DNA from: Polytrichum commune
Lineage: Eukaryota; Streptophyta; Polytrichopsida; Polytrichales; Polytrichaceae
Length of the DNA: 64,000 bases
Assembly: GCA_950295325.1 (NCBI GenBank)
Contig: OX485804.1
Location: 3,970,001 to 4,034,000, forward strand
Direction of reading: 5' to 3'
In this document: one piece after another, positions 25,110 to 36,598 of the stretch
Numbering within the stretch: position 1 is the first letter of the stretch
How the letters are laid out: the number at the start of each line of letters is the position of its first letter
Position numbers and translations under genes: made by a program
The notes under the pieces: model-generated
Database searches by the model: none
Told to the model about the DNA's origin: nothing
Seen by the model: only the letters and a program-made list of their open reading frames with translations

Positions 25110-25955
25110 GATGACAAACTTACCGATTTGTATTTGAAACACAACTATGATGTCCACATACTTATGACAAAATTATCAAATATTATAAGTCACTTTTAAT
25201 ATGCTCTTCTTTTGAAAACAAACTTGCATACTCTATCTTAATTTGAGATGTCAAATAAAAGAGTTTTGCAATTGCCTTTTACATGATTGAATAGCACAAC
25301 AATCCAATATAGTTCAATCCAATATCATTGTGGATTGATATGAAATCAAATGAATCAAGAAGGATCACAAAGCTAATTTAGAAATAACTACAGTAGTTCA
25401 CTAGCAGCTTGGGCACCTTTCTACCTACTAATTAATCAAAGTACAAAAGTAAGTTAGGCACCCCAGAAAAATAATATTTTAATATTAGGAGGTTAAAAAA
25501 GTAATTTAAAATAAGTTAGACATTCATTCCCGTTTTCTTGTCTCATTCTCTGTTTTTATGGTTGTGTGTCAGCATGACTTGTGAAGCAAATGCATGCTTG
25601 TATTCTTTTTAAATCATGAGTGAGATTGATGCTGCGTGAAGACATTATTGAAGTTATTTGATGCTACTTTGTTGGATTCTAGTGAATCTCACTTGCATTA
25701 ATGTGATTTTAGGCACTCTTTGAAAGTTATTGTTTGTAAAGACTCAATAAAATTAATTTCCCAAAATTTTACGCACCTTTAAAATTAATTATTTTCTACC
25801 CAAGCTGGTAAAGAACTACAATATGTTGGAATATTGGTCCTTCGGCCAAAGAGGCTCACACTTGATATGCTTGAATGTGATACACCTACGTAATCAATTG
25901 AATATTCTTATGAAGTACTAGGTAAACAAGTTTTGCAAATTCTATAAAATATATT
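25110..25955. other. AT-rich segment present only in copy 1
   Basis: About 850 bp between two conserved points has no counterpart in copy 2. No inverted ends or target duplication are evident, so it is either an unrecognised insertion or DNA lost from copy 2. No gene is seen. Confidence 0.4.
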
Positions 25956-25959
25956 TATT

Positions 25960-27070
25960 GGAGGCAATAAGTCATTTATGATCAAAAAATGTTTTTTTAA
26001 AAATTTACAATCATATCACATTTCCATTGAACTATTTTCTTCTTTTCGTCTAAAAAATTGAATCTCGTTTGATGTGTTCATTCAAGTTCTAAGAAAGCAA
26101 TAGATCAATTTGTAGGAGCATTTTTTTGTGGCATGCTTCATAATGAATATTGCATTAAAAATTTATCAATAAGACTAAAGGTTGCATTTTTGGCTTCACT
26201 GAGGTGTTCACTTTAGTATGTTCCAACATGATTAGACTATAATATGGTTTTAAAAAGGGTAACAATCATGTTTAAGCTTAGTAGTGCCAAAAAAAAATAT
26301 GACCCTTTGAAGATTAAAATGTAACTCAAAATGTGAAACAAAAAAAAGCCACATGTGGAGACTCAGACACTTCTCTTTTCAGAGAAGTTGGGAGCTCAAA
26401 TTTTTGAAACAAAAGTTCATGTTGGGAGAGCAAACTTGATCAACAATCCAATTGTTGTCAGAAAGTGCAACCATCTTTTTGTATGTTTGTGAGACCCTTA
26501 TTTTCAGCATGTGATTGAGGATGACAAAAGTCTTGTGACAAATCCTCGATACCCATACTGTAATGATTGGGACCTAGATATTTGTCATACATGCAAATGA
26601 TAGGCACTTCATGTCCTTGATCTTTCCCACCTTGGGTAAAGGTTCCATGCGCCCATTACATGCCCTAGCTAATGTGGGCACTTCCAACTCTAGAAAATTT
26701 TGAACGTGGGATCAAATCAATCTACCAAGTGTGAATCACACAAACTATCATTTTAGGTTTCAAAATTGGGGTTAAGATGCAAAAGTTATACATGAGATCA
26801 AAGTGAAGTTACGAACACATAGATCCGATTGCTAGTTACAAGTGGGTTGTTTGAGGAATGACCAATTCAAGCTCAAAACTTTAGAGAAATTATCGACCCT
26901 TTTAGAGGAATCTATCAAATATACCTTAAATTAATGAAGGAAAAATGAATGATATCAACATGTAAAGAGTTGGACTTGGAAACAGTTGGATCTCAACCAA
27001 TTGTGCCCAAAATCTCCCCGTACATCAAACTTATCCGTAAAATCTCTCAAAGAGGGACGAAACCGTAGGT
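25960..27070. other. Duplicated non-coding DNA (copy 1)
   Basis: Closely matches 48325-49410. Short frames such as IEDDKSLVTNPQYPDYNDWD in copy 2 are broken here. No recognised gene. Confidence 0.5.
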
Positions 27071-27343
27071 TTGATCCTTCTTTGAGAAAACTTTCTATTA
27101 AGAGCTCATTAGCTTGTCGTGTATTGGAGCCTACTTTGAAAGTTGGGTGAAACTTTTGGGACCTCCTCTTTCCATCTCTCAGGTTTATAGATAATTTTAG
27201 AATCTAAAATATACACACATGGGACCCATTATCCTAAATCCCAAAACAACCTATGCAAGGCTCGGTTGGGCTCACCCATCCTAGTAAGACAAGCTACAAA
27301 GCCGGTTGTTAATAGCCTAACACCACACTTTATGTAAGGTAAT

Positions 27344-27982
27344 TAAGGGGCACTTTATATTAGGGCCCATTTCTAGGGCCCATTTCCAAACCCTAGGCAT
27401 CAACCAATGAGAGTGCTTAGATTGCCCAAATGGATCCTAATATGGGCCCAAGGGCTTAATATTGAGAGTGGGCCCACTTCTCCTAAAGCTTGCGTGGCGG
27501 GTGACATGGCAGCGTTTTGGAGGGAAAAAAGTGGGCCGAAGGCAAAAAAATGGGTCGAGGGTTTATGGAGACCCACTTCACACCTACGGCCCACTTCACC
27601 CAACTTCCGTCATATAGTCATTTATGACTTTATAACTTTATAACTTTATGGATTTATGACTTTATGGATTTATGACTTTATGGATTTATGACTTTATGGA
27701 TTTATGACTTTATGACTTTATGACTTTAGTTCAAGCAAGGGCATTATTCATTTAAGACAAAGTGGGCCGTGGATTGGGCCTTACAATATAAAGTCCCTAG
27801 GCCCATTTAGAAGGCCCACTTTAAAGTAGAATTTCCAATTTGGGCCCTACAAGTGGGCCTATGGACTTTATATTGCAAGGCCCACTCAACGGCCCACTTT
27901 GTAAAGTAGGGCTAAAGTTAAGGCCCACTTCAAGTCCAAGTGGGCTCAACTCCAAATGGGCCCTAATATAAAGTGCCCCTAA
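27344..27982. mobile_element. Tourist-like MITE, 633 bp, rich in GGCCCACTT
   Basis: The element spans 27347-27979 and is flanked by TAA on both sides (27344-27346, 27980-27982). Its ends are perfect inverted repeats of 26 bp starting GGGGCACTTTATATTAGGG. It lies inside about 1 kb that is missing from copy 2 (27.07-28.08 kb). The interior carries many GGCCCACTT copies in both orientations. It also holds a 37-bp inner inverted repeat (27769-27805 with 27863-27899) and a 16-bp tandem repeat of GACTTTATGGATTTAT (about 27620-27725). No coding capacity. Confidence 0.9.
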
Positions 27983-28079
27983 ACATCGAAAAAACTTGGA
28001 TGACTCCTTATAAGCTCGGGGTTTGGAACTAAACCCATGGTTTCATCTGCTTTACTTTACAAATAACTCTATCCAAGTG

Positions 28080-28553
28080 AAGAGTCTGTTGTTCTGTAAG
28101 ATCTGACAAATTTGATTCGATAAAACCTCCCCGTCCGAAGAAGTTTCCCAAATAGATGTGTAGAGAGTCTTCATCCTTCCATGTCAAGTGCAACTCCATC
28201 TGGCAAATCAAGGAGCAAGAACCCTACACTGACCTGTCTGAATTGGCTGCCAAATGAAACACAAATTAAACTTCAACCACAACACAAAAGAAATACAAAC
28301 AATACTTTCAAGCGCAGGAATGAAGGTGACACCCAACAACTTAAACTTGTAAGGAACCCAGAGAGTCCCACGAAAGCTTTTTTATTATCACCATGATAAG
28401 GAACATCATCATCAAGAATGAAACCTGTTATGTAGAACATGATCTGTGTCACCGTTCATGTTTCCAGCAAAGAAAACCTAACATATATACATTAATTAAC
28501 TACCAGTCACCTAGAGCCGCCAAAAAAAATGACTAGGTTACATTTATTGACCT
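28080..28553 (-). other. Duplicated block end with a possible gene relic (copy 1)
   Basis: Matches 49410-49868 at high identity; homology stops just past TTGACCTC. On the minus strand a frame at 28205-28085 reads ELHLTWKDEDSLHIYLGNFF and GRGGFIESNLSDLTEQ, which looks protein-like but matches no family I can name. The corresponding frame in copy 2 is damaged. Confidence 0.35.
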
Positions 28554-28581
28554 CGTGTTTTTTTGGGTTTACCAACTGAAA

Positions 28582-28700
28582 TTTGCAGATGAGGGTGAGG
28601 GTGGTCAAAAGAACCGTGTTGGGAAAACGAAAAAAATTATAATTGTTTAGCAACTGCAGATGAGGGTGAGGGTGGTCAAAAGAACCGCGTTGGGAATACG
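28582..28700 (+). repeat. 74-bp-spaced direct repeat pair
   Basis: GCAGATGAGGGTGAGGGTGG and the following GTCAAAAGAACCG(T/C)GTTGGGAA occur twice (from 28586 and from 28660). They lie between the end of duplication copy 1 and the plus-strand monooxygenase gene. Confidence 0.85.
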
Positions 28701-28953
28701 ACTGTGGTTTTTAGCATAGGTTTGTACTAGTGAAGTCTGGGACTTGTGCTCAGAGAATTGTGAAGTAAGGCCCAAGTAAAGCGCCGGTGAGAGGTGGCGG
28801 TATTTCTTCGTATCACAGAAACCTTATCGCTCCTTCTACACGTACAACAGGAACTATCTGCTTAATTAATGAGCTTGAAGACCTTGCTTCCGATCCGCAC
28901 GAAAGTCGCACTGCAAATCGATGACATAAAAGTCTCTCACATTTAGTCCTCAC

Positions 28954-29046
28954 TTGCCGCACACGTTTGTATCCTGGTTTGAGTTTGCCGCACACGTTTG
29001 TATCCTGGATTGAGTTTGCCGCAGACGTTTGTATCCTGGATTGAGT
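28954..29046 (+). repeat. 31-bp tandem repeat, three copies, upstream of the monooxygenase
   Basis: TTGCCGCACACGTTTGTATC and its continuation start at 28954, 28985 and 29016, each copy 31 bp with one or two changes. They end about 180 bp before the start codon of the plus-strand monooxygenase, so they sit in its leader or core promoter. A regulatory role is only inference. Confidence 0.9.
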
Positions 29047-29227
29047 TTCTGGGAATTGTGGATGCATTTTTGGGGAATTTTGGACACTTTTGGAGGGAGA
29101 AAGCAGACTCACTAAAGTTCAGATCAATCAGCTCCAACTTCACTTTTGTGTGACAGTGCGGGCGAAAAGAATTTGGACACCCATCACATCTTTCATAGGG
29201 TCTTGCTGCACTCCAAGTTTCCTCAAC

Positions 29228-30436
29228 ATGAGCACTCCAACAACATGCATGAGCTCGATGCCTCGCATTGCCGTCATCGGAGGCGGACCCGCAGGGCTCA
29301 CATTTGCACGCATTTTGCAGTTGCATGGCCTACGGGCAACCGTGTATGAGCAGGAGAAAACCCCGGACGCACGGTCGCAGGGTGGTACACTTGACCTTCA
29401 CACCGATTCGGGGCTCTTGGCAATGCAGACGGCCGGTCTAATGGAACAGTTTAAGGCGAAAGCGAGGCCGGAAGGGGAGCAGTTCCGCATTCTCGATAAG
29501 ACTGGGAAGGTGTTCCTCGACCACGACTATGATGACAAGGTGGGTGCGTCCCAGCGCCCGGAAATCGATAGGACGGACCTTCGTGCCATTTTGGTAGCGT
29601 CTCTTGAGGAGGGAACGATTCAGTGGGGCCGGAAGCTAGCGGCGGTTGTGAGTGGTGGTGCGGATCATCACACTCTGGTGTTCGAGGATGGGGCGAGGGA
29701 GGAGGCAGATATAGTGATAGGAGCTGACGGTGCGTGGTCCAAGGTTAGGCCACTTGTCACGGACGTGGTTCCTTCGTATTGCGGAATTACTTTGGTCGAC
29801 ATTCGCATTCGGAATGTGGATGAACGGTACCCGCACCTGGGGAAACTGGCTGGTAACGGCCTTACCTGCATACTCTCACCAGACGGGGGACTGTTGCCGC
29901 AACGAAACTCCAACGGGGTGATCCACATCTCCGTTGCACTGCGGGTGGAGAAAGAGTGGGCGCAGAAGGAATTCGCTCCAGCTCTGCGCGTCGGACCCCA
30001 AAGAGCGCGAGAGTTTTTGTTAAGCTACTTCGATGGGTGGAATCCCGAGTTACTTGACCTCATCCACAACTGCGAAGACGATCGTTTCTACACCTGGCCT
30101 ATCCACGCTCTACCTGTTGGCCATAGCTGGAGCTCAAAGGGGGGTCTAACATTGGTGGGTGACGCCGCGCATCTCATGTCGCCTTACTCTGGCGAAGGGG
30201 TGAACCTCGCCATGCTCGATGCTCACGAACTTGCCATGGCTCTTATACAAGCTTGGAAATCAACGCCGTCGGTGCAATCCCTCCGTGACGCCATTCCGGC
30301 CTTCGAACAGGCCATGTTGGAGCGTGCGATACCTGCCAACCGAAGAGCTGCTGATAATCTCAAGCTGGCGTATGACGAGACAACGCCAATACAATTTACG
30401 AAGAATATCCTCGCAATGTTGGAGGCGTCACAGTAA
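29228..30436 (+). CDS. FAD-dependent monooxygenase, TetX-like, intact
   Basis: Single-exon frame of 402 residues from ATG 29228. That start is chosen because the paralogue at 42321 begins with the same MSTP; the frame stays open upstream to 29090. It is a class A flavoprotein hydroxylase: GGGPAG at residues 18-23, acidic end of the second strand (VYEQEK, 40-44), substrate/FAD loop GGTLDLH (52-58), DG motif GADGAW (165-170) and GDAAHLMSPYSGEGVNLAM (311-329). The GGTLDLH and PEIDRTDLRAIL blocks are typical of the bacterial/fungal TetX-like subgroup rather than of plant zeaxanthin epoxidases. Such enzymes use NAD(P)H and oxygen to hydroxylate small aromatic molecules; the substrate here is unknown. 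No transit or signal peptide is evident. The ORF is GC-richer than its surroundings and lies between the two duplicated segments. Confidence 0.9.
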   Translation: MSTPTTCMSSMPRIAVIGGGPAGLTFARILQLHGLRATVYEQEKTPDARSQGGTLDLHTDSGLLAMQTAGLMEQFKAKARPEGEQFRILDKTGKVFLDHDYDDKVGASQRPEIDRTDLRAILVASLEEGTIQWGRKLAAVVSGGADHHTLVFEDGAREEADIVIGADGAWSKVRPLVTDVVPSYCGITLVDIRIRNVDERYPHLGKLAGNGLTCILSPDGGLLPQRNSNGVIHISVALRVEKEWAQKEFAPALRVGPQRAREFLLSYFDGWNPELLDLIHNCEDDRFYTWPIHALPVGHSWSSKGGLTLVGDAAHLMSPYSGEGVNLAMLDAHELAMALIQAWKSTPSVQSLRDAIPAFEQAMLERAIPANRRAADNLKLAYDETTPIQFTKNILAMLEASQ

Positions 30437-30970
30437 ATTCATGAAGGCTAAGTTGGGGACATTCCGAAATAGACGAGCAGAGTTGTGTATTTTGTGGTCT
30501 CGGTTAAGAGCATATAATCCAGTTAGATCTGCGCTCAAGCGCCACAGCTTTGATTTAAGTAGCTTTTTGAAGTCGCATCTGCTTGAACACTAATTTTCTG
30601 AGCGTGGACAAAATTTCCTACTACATTACATAGCTCGTGAACCCACATCTACTGGAATTCTAATTTTTGTGAGCTTTGGATAAGAACTCCCACTGCATTG
30701 CAAGAAATAGTGTAAGAAATTAACGTGAATGCTTTACCTTCGAGTAAAAATCTAATAATTTACAATGAAAGGGGGAATGCCTACCCCTTATTTCAAGATT
30801 TTGAGAAATGGGAGTGAGTTCAGAGCACTACAGTACTTCACGAGTATTGAGATATTTTAGGCAACGGACAGTCATTCTACTTGGACAACCGGCAGAGTAA
30901 CTTCAGACATTCGTAACACAGCGAGACAATACAGATATTAAGTGGCCAATACCGACTTTTTACCATCACC
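30437..30970. other. 3' flank of the plus-strand monooxygenase
   Basis: No polyadenylation signal is certain. From about 30786 to 30970 the DNA resembles 31075-31290 and 17670-17840 (GAGAAA...GGAGTGAG, then CATTCGTAA...CACAGCGAGACAA), making a three-member dispersed repeat that seems to travel with monooxygenase relics. Confidence 0.45.
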
Positions 30971-31060
30971 TTGCCGATTGTCCACATTTTCGATGTTGGT
31001 GTCGATGAAGGTGACACCACAGTACTCTGGATTATTCTCGGAGAGCAGCGGCCGTAGCTT
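30971..31060 (-). pseudogene. FAD monooxygenase relic, about 30 codons
   Basis: The minus strand reads LRPLLSENNPEYCGVTFIDT followed by NIENVDNRQGDGKKS. This aligns with the segments RPLVTDVVPSYCGITLVD and RPLLTDKVPVYTGITGVN of the two intact paralogues, just after their DG motif. The rest of the gene is absent. It is a small remnant of a further, more diverged copy. Confidence 0.75.
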
Positions 31061-31289
31061 AAGCGCGATGAAATGGGTTAAGTCAGATTTTCCCACTTTG
31101 CCCGATTTTTTGAGAAACAAGAGTGAGTGAGTGAGAGAATGCACAGGGAATGAAGCTCAGGAGGATTAAACTTAGACAACCGCCATGATACCTTCAAGCA
31201 TTCGTAATTTCACAGCGAGACAAACTAGTCGGCAAATCAATTCAAACATAGACGTGGGCAGTACCAACTTTGAGCAATCACCTCCTTCG

Positions 31290-32435
31290 CCGCAACACAC
31301 ATGAAACATGAACATTACAAATACAAACATCACATACACATGAGTCTCCAGAAATGTATTCCGTCCGAAACACGTCACACAGTTCACACAACTTAGCCAG
31401 CTCCCTGTGTGTCCTCAGATTTCTGTTATCTGGTTATTTGAGAGCAACTGGGATGAGAGCTTAATCTTGCAAGTTACCAGTGCTTGGAGACAGATGGCTG
31501 ACGTGAATTATACATGATATCCCTATACTTGCAGGTCTAATCTTGTCATCGGTGTCCTGCTTTGAACTCAAGTGGTTGGAAAGTGCAATTAAGCATGCGA
31601 GGTGGAATAGCACGTTGCATATTGAGTTGGAGCTCAACTGAAGTGGTTAATCATCTTCGAGCAAGCTTCATGAATGAAATAGAAGATTTGTAATGTTATA
31701 TAAATAGAGAGTTCAGGGAACAATGTATGTAGTGAACATTGACATGTGAACATAGAGCAGTTAGGGTGAGTTTCCATGTAGGCCACTTGCCCACTAGATT
31801 CTAGATAATAGTGGACCAAGCCACAAACCAACCACATTCTGGTGGTCAACTAGAATCCGAAGGGCCATGGACATGGGCTGCTAATTTTCCATGCATCCAC
31901 TAAAGCAATTTTTTTTTTACTTACAACTGCCGGTCACTGAAGGATTGGAAGACCGACGGTCTAGAACTCTATCTTGGAGATCTTGGAGGAGGAGCCTTTA
32001 GTTGGTGGATCTCCAATTGAGAGGATGAGAGTAGCTAAGGTAGAGGTGCTTAAACCAACACTTTAAGCTATTGCACATACATATGGCTATGTGGTTGATA
32101 TATAAAATATATATTCATATTAGCCTTTGGGCTAAACATAGGTATCAAGAAAGAAAAAATATTTTTAGTCTCAATTGAATATTTGATGAATATTCAAAGT
32201 CAAAACTACTAGCTTCCTTATACCAATCCATAGGCCCCGTGTATGGCAACCTCGCATATGATGAGGACCCCCACCTTCATTGCCTAGAACCAACACAACA
32301 TAGCTGGGTACTAGACCCAAACTACATCAAAGCCCAAGTAGTAATGGTATGCAAAGCCTCACGGCTACCTCCATGATCCCTCCTGGTTTGCTTGCAAAAC
32401 CATCACCTTGCATCCCAGGAACCGACCCCCTTGCA
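31290..32435. other. Intergenic, no recognised feature
   Basis: Part of a stretch absent from copy 1. No credible gene or element ends were found here; short frames lack recognisable content. Confidence 0.4.
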
Positions 32436-32438
32436 TCC

Positions 32439-33482
32439 CGGGAAATGGGGGACGTTAAATACCCCCCCACGAACTTTTCGGACTGTCAGAGTCAGGTTGG
32501 GGCAGCCGCCTGGCCAGAAAATTTGAATTTTTTGGACCCGACCAAAAACTGCTACCCGCCCGCCCGATTTCGAAAAAACCATTGCCCTTGCATTCTTGAA
32601 GGCCACTTACTCACAAATCCCATATTGAGTGCACTTCACCTTCAAAGGGCCAAAATCCAATATATATGTTCACTTTCATTGAGTAAATAAGCAATTGACT
32701 GGGGTTTCATTATCAAAGTGAAACCATCAATAAAACATGTAATTAACTTGGAAGTCAAAAATATTACAAAATTCCAGATATTAATTATTATAATTAACTC
32801 ACTGGAATTGATTCCAGAAATTAATTATTAGAATTAACTCACTGGAATTAATTCCAATAATTAATTAATTACAGTAAGTACATTTTATAATCAATTAGGT
32901 TTACTTAATTTGGTAAGCATAGTTTCTGATTTATTTGGGATTAATGAAGATTAATTAGACTTAATTATATTTAATCACACTTGATATTAATGAATGCGTA
33001 TGAATACTTGTGAAAGTAGACGGCATTACCTAAAATATTATAAAATACACATACTAAATCAGCACACTAAATTTAAGTGTCATTTTAGAATGACAAAGAC
33101 AATTTCAAATTGTGAGTCACAAAAATTATAACCTCAGTGTTAGTGAGGGTTTTGTAATATTTTTGACTTCCAAGTTAATTACGTGTTTTATTGATGGTTT
33201 CACTTTGATAATGAAACCCTTGTCAATTGCTTATTACTCAATGGAAGTGAACATATATATTGGATTTTGGCCCTTTAAGGTGAAGTGCACTCAATATGGG
33301 ATTTGTGAGTAAGTGGCCTTCAAGAATGCAAGGGCAATGGTTTTTTCGAAATCGGGCGGGCGGGCAGCAGTTTTCGGTCGGGTCCAAAAAATTCAGATTT
33401 TCTGGCCGGGCGGCTGCCCCAGCCCGACTCTGACAGTCCGAAAAGTTCGTGGGGGGGTATTTAACGTCCCCCCCGGGAAATG
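32439..33482. mobile_element. Non-autonomous Mutator-like element with 324-bp inverted ends
   Basis: The element 32448-33473 (about 1026 bp) has inverted terminal repeats of about 324 bp (32448-32771 and 33150-33473), starting GGGGACGTTAAATACCC and differing at few positions. Both sides carry the 9-bp target duplication CGGGAAATG (32439-32447 and 33474-33482). Long inverted ends plus a 9-bp duplication define a TIR-type MULE. The AT-rich interior (32772-33149) has no gene; it opens with a tandem repeat of about 40 bp (ATTCCAGA(A/T)ATTAATTATT...CTCACTGGA). Confidence 0.93.
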
Positions 33483-34150
33483 ACCCTTTTGTGCTTTGTG
33501 GGCCTACCTCCTTGGCGTTGTGAATAGAATGACTAGAATAGGCATTGACAAGCCACCCTAATCCCACCTTGAACCAACCCGAGATAGAGTGGGGCCCGTT
33601 ACATACCCTACATGAAGGTCATGGAGGCCGCTATGAGGTGGCACCACTAATGGCACCTAAAACCGTCACTCCGTGGGCCCAGACACTCCTACACCGCCGG
33701 GTACGGTTCAAGGTTGTAGAGTGTTGGCAATTGGGAGGCGTTTATAGGTGTTGGTTTTGGATGGGGTGTTGGTTTTAGCACCCTCTACCTTAGTTGGCAC
33801 ATATGATCCTTATTCAAACGAGAATCTCGTGGGCAAGCGGCCTACATGGAAACTTACCATAGACTTCCAAATGTTGATCTAAAAGCTTGATACTTGTGTG
33901 GAAAACATAAATATAGTCGGTTGAATCGAATGGTTTTGACATGAGGGAAGCTAAGACATGAGCATGAGCACTCCCCTATAACCAAGATTTTGGGAGATGC
34001 CCACAAACTTTATAAATTATTTTGATTAAATTTTAGACCCCTACAACCAAGTTTTCAAGATAATATGAAGATGGGCCCCAATAACATTTTTGGATTGCCC
34101 ATAAGTTTTTTATGATGTCCCAAACTATTTTTGGAGTGCCCATTCAACAC
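33483..34150. other. Intergenic, no recognised feature
   Basis: Lies between the MULE and the resumption of duplication homology near 34155. I see no gene, and no clear boundary signals for the larger insertion. Confidence 0.4.
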
Positions 34151-35592
34151 AAGGTATTGAAGAAACATCAAGACCTATTAAATAATCATTTTGCAACAAC
34201 ATAGTGCATTTTCAAATTCAACAATCTAAAACAACATTAGAAGGTCCCACTTTAATTTCAACCATACCCTAGATGAGTTCTTGATGAGCTCATAAACCAA
34301 AACAAATGCACATCAATACAAATATAGTTCACGGTTGACTATAAGGGTCCTATCATGATAAGGTGTACCATTAAGAACTAAATAGGAAAGAGTCCTTACA
34401 TTTCACAAGGAGTCTAATGTTTGAGGCAATACTACCAATCAACATTGCAAACCATGATCCAAATGTGATGACGACGATTATAATTGTGCTAAGTCTTGAC
34501 TATAAACCTATGTAAAGTTCACAATAAAAGCATAATCATAACTATTGAAAGGAGTGTCAAGGATTGTGAAAAATGGTGACAAGTGAGTTGTGACACAATT
34601 TTGGCACACCTTATTGAGGTTGGACCCATAATAACAATTTTTTGGTTAAGGGTCTAGTGTACCAACATTTTAGCAACAATCCACACCACACAAACTATGA
34701 TAACGAGTTCATGATATGAGAGAGGTCAAGAAACCTTGTTTCAATACTTGGCATTTAGATGAACGAAAAGTAAGTTATGCCGGATGAGAGTACTTGTAAC
34801 CTTATTCATAAGAAGTGTCACTGGAAAAGTTACCACAGTGACATAAAATGCCGTAGGACACTAAATACAATATTTAGTGGTCGTGGTGGTCTCAGGCCCG
34901 GTTCAGACTGGGACGTCCACTCGCAGTGGACAAGATTTTGAAGAGTGTGATTGGGCAAAGAGAGGGTTTTGTCCGGTGGGATATTCATACCGGAGGGACG
35001 TCCTCTGGGGAAGTAGTCCACGTCATGAGGCCCTCCCGCCAAAACTGAAGAGGGACTGGACTTGTAGTGGACAAAACCTTCCTCGCGGCGTCGTCTCCGC
35101 CTCCTGCACCTCGCGGAAAGAAATTGACGCTCATGAGAAGAATTTTTCGTGTGCGAGCAAGCATTTGGTGCAGAATTTTCATGTTCTTACTTGTTCGCAG
35201 ATCCATTTCCACTGAGAAATTTCATCAAGTGAAATTTTATGTTGAGAGGTTTGGCATCGTCTGCTCGTGCAGCTTGTTGGCGTGTTCGGGGAGGGAAGCC
35301 TTCAAAGATTGTTGATGGTCTTGGAAGTTTGCGTAGGAAACTGCATCGGCAGCTCGGGTATGGGTTCTTGAGAAATTGGTCTGGAACCACGGAGTGCGAA
35401 TTGTTGTGTCGGTGGGGGAACCTTTTTTCTATTGTGGGAAAGTTGGTGCAGTTTCAGGGCGGGAAAGGGTGGGGGGAGCCAGGAAGCTTTCAATTTCGGT
35501 TTTGCATGTGCTGATGATGTGTACTGCAAGTTACGTCAATTTCGAAAGCTGATGTGTAGGAATTTTTCGGTCTCGGTTGCGAGATTGTGTGT

Positions 35593-36554
35593 ATGTTGTT
35601 CGGATGGCCACAGTCGTCTGAGAAATTTTCAGACATGTTATTATATGGGGAATTTCAGGGTGAAGCTAGTTTTGGTAATTGCACTGCAACAGAGACAGAG
35701 ATAGTCTCTGATGATACATGTGAAGAGAAGGAACAACCTCCCACGAAGAAGCGCTTGAGGGCTTCAAAGGAAAAATCTAAAAGCAAGAAAAAAGGAGATG
35801 CAAAGATGAAGACCAACTCCACCGATCTTGCACAGAGTTCAGATGAAGAAGAGGGAAACAAACAAATACCGAATTGGAAAGACCATTGGATAGTGAATCT
35901 CATTCACTTGCGGAGAAATATGCATGATAAATTCAGTGGCATGAAAAAACAAGGTTAGTTACACTTGACTTACATTCAAATTGAAGAATATATTTACAAT
36001 ATCATTTTCTTTGATAATCACTAAGTTTGTACTCATTGTGTTTCTTCCTTTTAGGTGTGGACAATTAGGGCGTTCTACACACTCATCTTGTGGCCAATTG
36101 TTCTGATTTCGATCGAAGTAGCGATACATGTCGCAAAAAATGGAAAAAATTGTATGATGACTACAAATCTGACTATACTGTCAACGGTACCTCTGGTAGT
36201 CAAAGGTCTTCAAAGTGCAAATATTACTCTATCATTGACAGCTACATGCATGATCGTGTTAATGTTTTAAAACATGTTCATGGTAGTACTACTGATGAAG
36301 ATCCTAACAAAGATCCGTCCAGTTTGCTACATGAAGGAGAAGATGTATAGGAGACCATGAGACCTCCAGAAGCAAGTAGTTCTGAAGTCCAAAGGAAGAA
36401 GAAAACGGATAAGTTTGTTGCCCAACAAGCCATGTCTGTGATGGCAGAGCAATCTGTGAAGCTCACAAATGCAATTACAAGCTCAAAGGCAGCAAAATTC
36501 AATCTGTTACAGGGAATGCTCGCGACAACGAATAAGTTGGTGAGGAAGTTGTAG
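35593..36554 (+). pseudogene. Harbinger accessory Myb/SANT-like protein, two in-frame stops
   Basis: Exon 1 runs from ATG 35593 to about 35954 and exon 2 from 36055 (TTTTAG acceptor) to a stop at 36552-36554. The N-terminal part is acidic and then lysine-rich (KKRLRASKEKSKSKKKGDAK, a nuclear-signal-like run). Next comes the trihelix/Myb-like region (NWKDHWIVNLIHLRRNMHDK ... FDRSSDTCRKKWKKLYDDYK), which in this family binds DNA and carries the transposase to the nucleus. TAG at 36066-36068 stands where related proteins have Trp (TGG to TAG). A second TAG lies at 36348-36350, after which the frame continues for 68 more codons. Confidence 0.8.
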
Positions 36555-36598
36555 ATTTATAATCAGCTCCTGTATTTTCAATGAGTTAATTGAAAGGT

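Larger units (their letters stand above)
17640..28553 (+). repeat. Segmental duplication, copy 1 (interrupted)
   Basis: Homologous, in the same order and orientation, to 31.04-49.87 kb. Matching pieces include 17658-17840 with 31062-31285; 17840-18034 and 18230-18493 with 34158-34610; 23304-24196 with 34612-34890, 40271-40322 and 40797-41354; 24210-24650 with 47600-48000 and 48230-48270; 25960-27070 with 48325-49410; and 28080-28553 with 49410-49868. Identity looks like about 90-95% by eye. Copy-1-specific insertions are a SINE, a CACTA-like transposon, two MITEs and about 0.85 kb of unknown AT-rich sequence. The 5' part of the monooxygenase and some 6 kb beyond it are missing relative to copy 2. 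Confidence 0.88.

Noticed and set aside
29090-29227. 46-codon N-terminal extension of the plus-strand monooxygenase
   Set aside because: The paralogue shares homology only from MSTP onward, and the FAD motif would otherwise lie unusually far from the N-terminus.
32403-33567. Paired similar open frames on opposite strands at 32.4 and 33.4 kb
   Set aside because: Both are readings of the two inverted arms of the MULE and do not look like protein.
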